From the NCBI GenBank assembly GCA_026261815.1, contig JAMPIT010000258.1, forward strand, positions 17,626,501 through 17,690,500: 64,000 nucleotides of DNA. The letters are read 5' to 3'. A program made the translations under genes and the position numbers. Positions 29,134 to 40,000 of this stretch are shown piece by piece. Numbering within the stretch: position 1 is the stretch's first letter; each line of letters starts with the position of its first letter. This stretch comes from Monarcha castaneiventris obscurior (taxonomy: Eukaryota > Chordata > Aves > Passeriformes > Monarchidae). Under the pieces are notes generated by a model, which was not told the origin of the DNA, searched no databases, and worked only from the letters and a program-made list of their open reading frames with translations.

Positions 29134-30263
29134 GTTACAGTGGCAAAAACATGTATCCTAATTTTCTTAAGAACTGGGAAGCCTTTCTTACTTTGTCTCA
29201 GATTCTGCGTAAGCTCGCCTTCTTTTTATTTCATGACTTCAGTGCTGCTCCAAATACATTACAATTCTGATTCTGACTGGAGTTCTGAGTATTACTTAGT
29301 GAAAACTGGAAATTTCATAAATGATTTCACACAATTAAAGTGTTTGGATACCTCCATGATGAATAAAGGGTCAAAGATCTGGACTCTTTCAAATACATGT
29401 TTTATTTACACTGTAAAACCATGTATTTGTTTTCACATGGACATTTTACCCATTCAAATACATCCTCAGAAACTTCAGTTAATCAGTTGAAGGAGGTGTA
29501 GTGTAGTATGAGTATTTTAAAGGTATGTTACACAGAAGAGGAGAATATACTCCTGCCTTAATCTGCAATTTATCTTTGAGCAGAAGAACACCTATTAGGA
29601 GCAGGAAATGAGTGTCACTTTTAAAACAACATTTTGAAAAGGACATAAAATTGATATTTAATGGCTATTTATTTCAATTTTTAAAAAGTGGTTTTCAGAT
29701 GTAAGAAAATGCATTATTTTAGTATTTTCATGTCCTTAATGTGTGTCATGTAGTGAATTCAGGACAGAGCTAAGCCTTATTTTAAGAACCTTCAGTGCAT
29801 CTGTATTCTGCATCCTGGCTGCATTAATGATATTACAGCATGGGTTTTTATATAATAAGGAATTGCACAAGGGGGAGTGACCACAGTCACACACGTGAGT
29901 ACAGTGAGGTATGTTCCAGGCGTGTCTATAACTGGGCTAAAAGTGTATCAAAAGTGCCAAGGTTGATGGGAGTGTTTTTTAGGAGTGATGCATGGTGTAA
30001 AAGATTTGATTATTGTTTGTGCTTAGTAAGGGAAACTAACTTTTTTGTTTTAAGTCTTCCACTGTAATAGCTTGAAGTTCGCACAACTCATTAAGTTTTA
30101 GGTGCTGTGCAAAATGCTTGGGAATGGAAAGGAGTAAGACAATATCACATTGTAGCTTCTCAGATGGGGGAAGCTGCCTTCTTGAAACTCCACAACCTTA
30201 ACGGGAAAGTAGCTGTACATTTCATTTTCTGAAAGTGGCCTATGTTTAACTGACAATGGAAGC

Positions 30264-30287
30264 TTTTTTTTTTTTTTTTTTTTTTTT
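30264..30287. repeat. Poly(T) tract
   Basis: An uninterrupted run of 24 T. It could be the poly(A) end of a minus-strand retroposed sequence, but I see no recognisable body or target-site duplication beside it. Confidence 0.85.
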
Positions 30288-30501
30288 ATATGGGAAGCTC
30301 TTCTCAATGTTTCAGGAAAGTAATTAGGGAAAAAGTAGTCAGGGAAGCTTTCCTACATTAGAATTCTAATGGTCACGAATAGTTCCTACTTCAGAGACAA
30401 CTGTTGTGCATGGTAGGAATAAAGATTATGTAGAATCCCTAAGAGGAAAACCATGCTTTTGCCCATATCCTCTTTGCTCATTCCTTTTTCACCCTCAGTG
30501 A

Positions 30502-30504
<3 letters not shown>

Positions 30505-30537
<33 letters not shown>
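30505..30537. repeat. (AT)n microsatellite
   Basis: About 16 perfect AT units, read directly. Confidence 0.95.
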
Positions 30538-30542
<5 letters not shown>

Positions 30543-33500
30543 GATAAACAGAAGAAAAAATTCCATCTGAATAGGCAGTGTATGGGTGAGATAAATGAAA
30601 AGTGAGTTTGGATGAAGCATATCTGACAATGAAGGAACTGCTCTGTTTTAACAGGAAAGATTGAGGAGCACTTTTTGGGGTGGTGAGTTGTTTTTGTTTG
30701 GGATTTTTTTTTGTAGTTGTTGGTTTATGCATTTGGCAACTTGATACACTGAGGATTCTCTGTTTCTCGTAACAAAATACGGAAAGGCTACACCACTGTA
30801 GGGAGTTCATCAGAAGCTTCAAAAGCATGAGTTTGCTTTGTTGATTTCAGCAGTGTGATGTGGAGAGCATTATGGAAACTGGAATTGCTGCCAAATCTGG
30901 GGAAACTGTCACAAGCCACTTCATGTGTTTACTATCTCCTGTTATGTTCCATCTTCCACAGATTCAAAATTGTTCTTTTCTGTGCTACTGTTAATGAAAT
31001 GTACTACTTTGTCATCAAACTAAAAGGAGAATCAAATAAATATACTTTTCTTAACTTTGGTATTTGGTGATCATACTTTCAGCTGTAAGAATTCTTAGGA
31101 TGAGCTTTTGCAAGTGTCATATGAGATTATAGTCTGTTACAACTGTAATCTTGCTATGGAGGATATATTTGACATGGTTATTATGTATTAATGTATATTA
31201 CTACAACTTAACTATTCTCACATCTTTGAATATATACTTACTCATTTTTCAGGTGAACAGAGAACCAAAACCCAAGGAACTAAATTCAAGTGTTTGCTAA
31301 CTGAAACAGCAGTTCTCAAAATAAAAGCATATTATATATTATTACATTTTATAACAAAAAATATATTCATCCTGAGTCTGGATAACTTGAGAGGAATGCA
31401 AGGAAATTAAAAAAAAAAAAGAGTAAATGAAAATAATTAATTTCTACAAGCAGTAAGACTTAAGGGGGTGAATGGAGTTTTCTTTCGGCTTGGGTTTCTT
31501 AATGCATGATGCATGGATGTCCATGCAAATGTACAAATGTTCCAATGTAAATTTGAAAATGGTGATTTAAATTGATTTTTTTTTAATCCTTAGGAAGGAT
31601 TAAATAACTGAAAAGCTACTGTTCAGGCTATATTAAAAGAAAGCTGTGCATATGCATAAATAAATACATTTATATCCTTTCTTTTTAAGTATAGGAAGGT
31701 ATGGAGAGTTCATGGACCCCAAGAAAGTGAAGAAGTATCCTGATCAAGCCCTTTCAGGGAATTCTTCAGTGACATCAGGTTCCCAGTCCTGGTCAGGCTG
31801 AAACAGAATTTTGGAACCCAACATCTCAAACCAAGGTTAACCTTGTGCACATTGCAAAGGGAAAATGCAGACACTGGCTAAAGAAAGGCTGCTTCTAAAA
31901 TTAGTTCTGTATTTAGATATCTAAATTTCACCTGTGTTCTGCTTTACTCTATCAAAGCCCTGCTTGACTTGAGTATTTGACTCTTGCAGATGAAACAAGT
32001 TAGGGGTGCCCTCCTGGCCTGCCCTGAAGATGTGTTCTTAAGTATGTTGCAGTGCCCAGAAACTGCACTCTCTGGGACTGGTGGAAAAGGACTCCAGCAC
32101 AACACTGCCAACTGTAATTAGGCCTTGGGTCATGCACATGCAGTCAGGAGTGGTACTGACCTTTATTTCCTGGAGCAGGAAGCCATTCTGCATTCAGGTA
32201 TGGGTTCTGGCTACTTGCTGTTGGTGTGGCTTCAGGCTGCAGTGGCTCCCCTGCACTGGGGTGCCTGGCACTGCTGCTGTGCTACAGGGGCACCAGGCTC
32301 GGTGCTCTGCCTCCAACACCCTCCCTGCTCAGCCACGATGCACCAGCTCTCTGCTCTTCTGCAGTTTGTCCTGTTGGGATCTGGCCAACATGAGTGCTCT
32401 GTAATCGGGGAGTAATTCAGAGGCTTATCTTCCTGGGATGCCTGGAGTTCCTGACATCTCTTGAGCCTGCAACATTTTGCCCTTGCAGGCAGTTTGGAAG
32501 GGGGAGCTGTAGCTCTCCTGCCACTCTTCATTTTTTTTCCCCCCCTTGTCCCCTAGAAACACCTTTGCTCCTTCCTTTCATACTATGCTGCTGGTCCTAG
32601 CTTCAATCCCTCTAAGAATTTTCAGCTAAGCCTTAAAATTTCTGCCCTCCTTTGCTGTAAAAGGAGACTCTGTTGCTGTAAGAAGATAGTTGTCCCCCTT
32701 CTTGATTATTGCTACTTTCTACTGCCAAAGCAAAATGTTCTGGATTACCACTTTGGAATTATGAAGTGAAAGAGGCATGCTAGTTTAGTGTGAAATGCTG
32801 TCTAGTGTTTACATAATGTATTCACCATCAGGACTTTAATGTGCTCTGTAAATTTGAAGTCTCCAATGCGCTGATGAATACTGTTCTACTTTCAAAAGGT
32901 GCGAGAGTGGCAAAGGACCTCTCAGTGCTCTGAACATAGTCATAAATAGTCTGCCATCCTCTGTATTCCCATTGTGTTTGTTCCACTCCTGTATCAAAGT
33001 GTGGAGGAAGAGTAGTTAATGTGCCTAATGGCAAAAGATGGAGGCACAGGAACATTGCTGTAGCTCAGCAGCTAAAAATGAACTGGTAGACTAAGAAGCA
33101 CTGCCTAATATTTGGACTCTTACTGAAGTTTGGTTTTTATAGACGGTAGAAATGCCTGTTTCAGAATCATCACATTTCAAACACATCTGTTCCCAACACT
33201 TACTAAATTAAATGGCATGCTAATTCTCTGTCTCCCTTTGCTTACACCTGGAGGAGAGCCCATGTAGTGAGGTTCCACAAGTCAATGTACTGATGTGAAA
33301 GCTGAACATTTTGAGGATAGACTATACTACACTACTCGATGCTAGATGTGCTTATGTCCTCAGCACCATACTCTTCCCTACCCACAAGTATCTTTACTTA
33401 TGTTCTTTTAAAAAATGCACAGGATTGCTAGCTTTTTACAAATTTCTGGTAGGCAACTTAATGCATTTTTATTCTCACTGAAAAAATATGTTCTATTTAT

Positions 33501-36500
33501 TATTCTATGTTTGTACAAGGTAAATTGCATGCAAAGATCTTTATGCAGTGAATCAAGTAAGTATTGATTCTCTTGCCAATGTTAGTATTAGGAATCTGTG
33601 GTCATACTAGACATGCCATGTCATAAAAAGCAACCTTTTTAGTTTGCATTAGATGGCTAATCACTTTTACGTGCTTCTCCTTCAAGAAAAAATGGCTTGT
33701 CAACCTCCTAGAAAAAGAATCTTACATTCTTTTATGAATGTGAGAGTTACAGCTATTTGGTCTTATTACTTGCACATTGCATAGAAACTTCTGGGCAGAG
33801 TACTCGGCTTCAAACCTAATTGTGGGGCCTGGAGCATGTGTGAAATGACACATTATTTACCAGGGAGCCACAGATTCCCATGGCAGCTCCTCACAATATG
33901 TGTCTGCATATTTGTGGTGGGGGTACATATTTTTGACTGGAGTCTGAATGAATCCAATTTTCAAAGGATTATGCAAATTTATTGGAAGTATTGGGATAGT
34001 TATTAGGCTTCATTAAGAAATTTAAAAGATTAGATAATTTCTTTTGCTGATGTTCAGTTTGGACCATGGCACCTCTCATAATATAGAAACCATTACATTT
34101 GTTTTCTACATAATATGGCAGGAAAAGACAAGACTGTCATGTTTTTTGTTTTCCAATGTTTTGCCAATTTTGTGGTAACTACAGAAAATTTTAGCTATTT
34201 TGCTAACATGCTGCTGTTCTTGCCTCCAGCTTCTGAAGACTATGACCCCATAAACCTCCTGTCTGCAGAGATAGCTAATGCTTTAATTGATCATTAGTAC
34301 ACTTTCAAAATGAGTTTCCATCTGCCAAAAGATTAAGTGTCTCAGGGAATTGACTTAGAGCAGTTTGATGCATGGAGGATAAATGCAAGTGCCTTTAAAA
34401 AGCACTGCTAGATCACAAATCCTTGAAAAACTTGCTTCTAAAATACTTACAAGGAAAAGTAATGGAAAAGTAACAGAAAAGGTTTTTCCTCCGCTTTGTT
34501 TTTTCCTCAAATTAGAGATTTTTTAAAATATATCAGTGAGAATTTGTTACCTCATTTTCAAAAACTGAAAAGCAAAATATCATGAAAATGCTGAATTTAA
34601 CCTTACAGCAAACCATGCAACTTTTGGCAGCTTTTATTTGCAATGTAAAATTTTTGTTAAATGAGTTTATTTCAACTGTAAAAAACACAGAAATAAGAAA
34701 AGAAAAAAAACTTTTCCACTAACTGTGCTTGAGAATACTGGGGGAAAAATACTTCCGTGTTTTATCATGTATTTTCACAATTACTGGGATTGCTTCTCCT
34801 TCTGTTTTCTTCAAGCTTTTGCCTCTTAGTTTATTTGGAGAGATTTTTACAGGTTTCCTGTTGGTTTCACTCTGCCATTTTTGTACAAGCCACTTTGGGT
34901 AAGATTTCTACCGCTGCAATAACACTTAGAGTCGTTATTAGAGAAATGGTAGCTTCTTTCTCAGGTCTCTGAAAATGCAGTGCTATTTAACTCAGGTAAG
35001 AGCAGTTCTGACTGGTAAGAATGCCACTCTGGCTGCATTAGAGCTATCAGAACACATGGCAAGGGCAGCTGTCCTGCAGCAGTGCCAAAAGGTTGGGGTG
35101 GTTTGTGTTGCACAGGTCAGCCGTCACCTTCGCTGTGGTTATGGGTTCCTCATTGGTGTCTGTCTTGTGAGCACAAAATGGGCAACTGCACTGACGTCCA
35201 GACTTCCCAGTGGTCCTTCAATGCCTTCTGGAATATGTGCTTTTAGGGCCGCCTGCAGCTGCCTTCGATGAGATGGCAAAGGGGCTGGCATGGAAATGAT
35301 GGTAAAAAGAATAAGATGGATGTTCCAAATTGACTCTTTTCCAAACGTCTGTCTACTCCTCTGATTTGCTACTCAGGTTAGGGAAAACCAGTCTAAATGC
35401 ACCATTTTATATATATACACTAGTGGTTGTTGAAACAACACCTAATTAAGGCCGTAATCGTAGTGAGTGGAAGGCAAAGGATACTGCTTTTGCAAATAAC
35501 GCTGGGAAGATTAATCTGACCTATGTATGAAAGGTTGCATTCTGTTTGCCTTGTCAGGAAAAGTGGAAGATAATGGTGGCACCATCGTTTTGTGACAGGA
35601 TGTTGGAGCTGGTTTAATATAGGCTTACTCTAAAAAGTGAGACTTTTCTTTTTTAACTTTATTTGCCACGTGTTGATGGGGAAGTACCCGTTTAGAGAAC
35701 ATGGCTAACATTCTATCAAACACTGCAATGCTTGAAGAAATAAAAAAGGAGAGGGGAAATAAGATCTTGACTTTCAATTTCATAATAATGGACTATGAAG
35801 GCCAGATTGTAACTGTAGAAGTTCGTTTCAAATTTAAATATTTAGCATTTTCAGTTGTCTGTGAATACAAGAAAAATTATTACATTAAGATGGAATTTAG
35901 ATCTTTGACATGAAGCTGATATTTTCATAGAGTGAAAAATATCAAGCTGACATTATACTGTCTCATTTGATGACTTCCAAATGTCAGAGTGCAGTAACTT
36001 ATTCATAGGGACCTCCATGTCTTGTGATAGTGTCAATTCAAGACATTTACATCGACTTTTTTATTTAAACATGTAAAATGGAATATGCAAAGTAGAAGAG
36101 GAGAAGGGGGAAAGACCGGGGCAAGGAAGTTCTTAATAATAGAATGGAGACACTTCTAAGGCTAATTTCCACCGCGGCTTTCTTTGTGACAGCAGCCAGG
36201 GGTAGTGCTGCTCCCTCCCAGCATCTCCCTCTTCCCCAGCTCAGCCCTCTCATACTTCTTGTTGTTTCAACACAAGTTAGGGCCTTAAAAGTAGCAGGAT
36301 ATACTCTCCTGAAAAGTTCCCCCAGCCCTTGCGTTTAGAAGTGATTTTGTAATAACGGGAGATACGGAATGATTTTGCCTGGGAGTTACTTGTACTGTTG
36401 GCAGTGCACAACCTCGGTATGAGCACTGGTAACAGGATTGCGAAGTCACAGTAGTTGACTATAAGAAACGCAATTTCATATTCTAGTAACTCTTTGTGCA

Positions 36501-36693
36501 GGGGTGTGTGCGAACTCAACTCCCTGGGTCGTGTGCAGGCCGAGGCCGAGCCGGCTCTTCCTCACTGTAGGTGGGATCGTCGCACAAGGCTCCGCACCCC
36601 GGGGCAGGCACGGAGGGACAGGGACGGAGGGACATGGACGGAAGGACGGAGGGACAGGCACAGACAGAGGGACAGGCACGGAGGGATACGGAG

Positions 36694-36870
36694 CGGGCTC
36701 CTCGGGACAGGGACAGGGCGCGGGCTCCCCGGCACAGGGACAGACGGAGGGACAGGGTGCGGGCTCCCCGGCACAGGGACAGACGGAGGGACAGGGTGCG
36801 GGCTCCCCGGCACAGGGACAGACGGAGGGACAGGGACAGGGCGCGGGCTCCCCGGGACACAGCGCACACG
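36694..36870. repeat. 39-bp GC-rich minisatellite
   Basis: The block CGGGCTCCCCGGCACAGGGA recurs at 36721, 36760 and, with small changes, 36799, spaced exactly 39 bases apart. Flanking copies start at 36694 (27 bases earlier) and 36844 (45 bases later, with a GGGACA insertion). Looser GGGACGGAGGGACA-like units continue leftward to about 36605. Because 39 is a multiple of three, long open frames result on both strands. I regard these as artefacts. Confidence 0.9.
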
Positions 36871-36926
36871 GGGGCCGGCGCAGAGCGGCCATTTTGTTCC
36901 CCTCCCTGCGGCGCGCTGCTGGCGGC

Positions 36927-36944
36927 GGCGCCCCCTGGCGGCCA
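36927..36944 (-). promoter_or_regulatory. Strong CTCF-type binding motif
   Basis: The minus strand reads TGGCCGCCAGGGGGCGCC. This matches the vertebrate CTCF core consensus (TGGCCACCAGGGGGCGCTA) at nearly every position. It lies about 52 bases upstream of the RWDD3 start codon. Confidence 0.7.
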
Positions 36945-36959
36945 TGGCGCAGGCCCCGC

Positions 36960-36975
36960 GGCCGGCAGGGGGCGC
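36960..36975 (+). promoter_or_regulatory. Second, weaker CTCF-like motif
   Basis: The plus strand reads GGCCGGCAGGGGGCGC, sharing the AGGGGGCGC core but with mismatches in the CCACC half. It is opposite in orientation to the neighbouring stronger site. Confidence 0.45.
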
Positions 36976-36995
36976 GGCGGCGCGCGGCGGCGGCC

Positions 36996-37080
36996 ATGTC
37001 GGAGCTGGCGCGGGAGGAGCTGTCGGCGCTCGCCGCCATCTACTGCGAGCCGGGCGCCTGCGAGGTGCTGGCGGCCTCAG
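36996..37080 (+). CDS. RWDD3: RWDD3 first coding exon
   Basis: 85 bases encoding [20 protein letters not shown] and then ACEVLAAS, with one base of a Glu codon. The donor is CTCAG|GTGAGG. It is very GC-rich, as expected inside the promoter island. Confidence 0.93.
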
Positions 37081-40000
37081 GTGAGGCGGCCGCGCTCTCG
37101 GCCCCCAGCCCGGGCCCTCCCGCTGCCCCCCGCGGCGGCTCGGCCCGGCGGAGGCTCGGGAGGAGGCGCTCCGCGGCCGCTCACGGCGGGGCTCAGCCCC
37201 CGGGGCAGCGCGGGCGCAGCCACTCGCTGCCGTGGCTTGAGGCGTGTCCCTGCCTCGGTGGGGGTCTGTGCCGCCGGCCTCGCCTGGGGCACGGAGCCCA
37301 GCGGGCCCCGCTCGGGGATAGTCAGGGACCTGCTTAGGGCCCTGCAGGCACTGGGGGCAAGCGAGGGGCAGCGCTGGGAACGGGCTGGCTGCGCTCTAGG
37401 TACACAAGCAGGTGAATCTTGTACGCGTTAACAGGACCAGGTATTTGTCTAGTAATACTGACCAGGGGTACAGCTGTTGCATGAGAAGCGTTGGATCATC
37501 TCTGTATTTTTCTGGGGTAAGGTGACCACCTGGGCACTGTGACGTGCCACATGTTCTCCTGCTTCAGCAAGATGTGTAGGGCTGTAGGTTTTACGGGGTG
37601 CCGAGGCTGATGTGTCGTGTCTGCTGTGGGTGGAGTGATCAGGTTGATAGTACTTGCTCTCAACACCTGCTGGATGATGTGGGCAAGGAATGCAGGAAGT
37701 GTAGATGCCTCCATGGTTTTTGCACCAGCCTTGGTGGCCACTGATCAGAACGTAGTATTAAGAGATGGCTTTTGTCAGTCTGCACTGTACACTGCTGTCA
37801 AGATGCCCCTTCAGCAAGGGAGAATGAATCTCAATAGTTCCAGTGTCTAATAGCAGCTACTGTAAGGCTGGATATGGCAGGTGTTGGTGTTTGTTCAGAT
37901 CCAGACAATGAGTAAATTTTGCTTAGTGCCTATTTCAGATGAGACAACTCTAATATATTTGTTGGGGAGAGATACACATGCACATATGCACGCAGAATAT
38001 GCCTGTATTCTGTATCACAGACCCCAGTGTCCTGGGAGCTGTTGCAGAATGCTTCCCAGCTCCCCAGAGTGATGGACAGGGAGAGTTTCCTGCAGGTCAG
38101 ACTGCAGTGAAGTCCTGGGGAATGCTGCTAAAGATGGATGCAGTGGCCTGCTGTCAGATTTTGTCTGCACATGTATGTATTGAGCCCTAAAGAACTGGGA
38201 TTGATAAGGAAACACTTTTTTACTGTGAGGGTAGCTGAGTGCTGGAGGTTGCCAAGAGAGCCTGTGGAGTCTCCCTCACTGGAGATATTCAGAATACCTG
38301 GATATTGTCCTGGGCAGTTGTTCCTGTTGTAGGTGACTGTGCTTGAGGGGAGAGGTTGGATGAAGACATTAGTGTCTTCAGGGAGCACAATTAACCACAG
38401 TAATCTAAAACCAGAATTTTGTATCTCGAGGTGCATGATGCACCTCCTGCTCCAGTGCAGGCATGTAATTCTGCCATTTTATAAAAAATGGGTATTTAGG
38501 GTTGTATTTTTAAAATATGATTGATGAAATGTTTCAACTGAGCTTTATTTTTAAGTGAAAAAGTTCAAGAATGTTAATTTTGGGCATAGTTTGAAAAAGC
38601 AGTATCCAGGCTTATCAGATGTTAGTTTTAAAAAATGTGAGCATATCTGAACATTGCATATACACACGTCTGTTCCTCCAAATCTGTTGAGAAATATAGG
38701 CACATTCTTCTCTGTGCTTCATAAATGGAAAAATGATTTTGTGTTTATAAATTGCCAGACTGTAAGAGGTTTAGAAACCTTCCTGTACATAAAATGAGGT
38801 GTCACAAGTGCACAATAGGAGCAGACTATTTTATTTATATTAATGTTATGTGACCTTGGAGGGCCTTTAACCAGGCTGTGTTCATGATATGTTAGGATCA
38901 GGTATATTTGATTGATTTGCATAGTTTTCTGCTGGAATGGGAAAGATTATTTACAACAATGATTATTGGTATTTTTCTTACTCTTGGAATTTACTTGTTG
39001 GAACTGCAGAATGCTCTAGTATACAATTAATTTTTGCTTCATTCATTAGCTTACATTTGCTTTATCTCTTCAAACCATGTAAATTGTCATTGACAAACAG
39101 TGCACAGACATAACTTCCAGGAAGACTGTTATGTTATACAATCTCTAAGACATTAAGAGTAATTTGTGTGTAGATCCATGGGATCAAAAAGGAGGCCATT
39201 GGGGATTCATGGTTTTGAGGAATGTAAGAGAATGCTTTTACAGGTCTCTTGGTATGGTAAAAACTTTGGCTTTTTGGAATTCAACAATGAAGTATTCAGA
39301 ATGTAAAATGTGTTTTTATCAAAACCAATGTGTGGATGAATTTAAATAAACTAATTATAGCATATCTTTTTTACCTTACATATCTATTTGCAAAGATTAG
39401 TGTTACAGATAGAAATCCGTAATTTAGTTGTTAATCTGTTCTCTTTTGGTCTGTTCACCAAGCTTGCTATAAAAGTATATTTAGATATTCTAAGCTTGTG
39501 CGTTAGTAGGTGCCATTTTCTGAATTTAAAAATAGACTGCATGTGTTGCATAAAATGCCTTTGGGCAGGAGAGGAGGGGGATATCTGTCTGGTTGACACG
39601 GAACATAAGAAAAAATCTGAAGTATGCTAGAGCTAAATATACTGATAAGCATGCAGCTGTGGGGGAAAATGAGTTAAAATGTATTGAGTTTAGTCTGATT
39701 AGCACATTAAATGCTGGCAGAACAGTCATACCCAACCTTTTATTTCAGAAATAATTGCCGTGTTGCTGTGAAGACAACTCGGCCCTTGTAGCATGTGCAA
39801 ACAAAGGAAATGTTTCTTTGGAGCCAGGTTGCGCAGGGCGCCGGTGGTTTGCTCTTTGTTCTGCCAGTGTCTGCAGCGCTGGTGCAGAAAATGGACGCTG
39901 CAAGGTTTAAATAAACTTTAGATGCTGTAGCCCTGCAAAGGTTTTGAACTGATTCTTCTTTTTAAAAGTAAGTCTGAAGCAGATGTAAATGAGCACGGCT

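Larger units (their letters stand above)
28945..36500. other. HCCS 3' UTR and intergenic DNA before RWDD3
   Basis: It begins with the HCCS 3' UTR. It then holds a long T run (30264-30287) and an (AT)n microsatellite (30505-30537). The rest is AT-rich intergenic DNA with no nameable repeat and no supported gene. A moderately GC-rich stretch around 32.2-32.5 kb produces overlapping chance frames on both strands. Confidence 0.65.
36944..37080 (+). other. Overlapping upstream ORF in RWDD3 5' region
   Basis: An ATG at 36944 in strong context (GCCATGG) opens a frame offset by one from RWDD3. It runs through exon 1 and, after splicing, stops at a TAG shortly inside exon 2. Its peptide is Ala/Gly/Arg-rich and probably meaningless. 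Any effect would be on translation of the main frame, and only if the transcript starts upstream of 36944. Confidence 0.4.
36530..37320. promoter_or_regulatory. RWDD3: RWDD3 CpG-island promoter
   Basis: A GC- and CpG-dense block surrounding the RWDD3 start codon. It contains the 39-bp minisatellite, a YY1-like GCGGCCATTTTG (about 36886-36897) and two CTCF-like motifs (36927-36944 on the minus strand and 36960-36975 on the plus strand). The transcription start should lie between the YY1-like site and the ATG, but it cannot be fixed from sequence alone. Confidence 0.75.

Noticed and set aside
36455..37431. Long overlapping open frames (up to 286 codons) on both strands around the RWDD3 promoter
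   Set aside because: They come from the 39-bp repeat, whose period is a multiple of three, and from stop-poor GC-rich DNA. They are low-complexity and have no family similarity. Only the 28-codon RWDD3 start exon is real.
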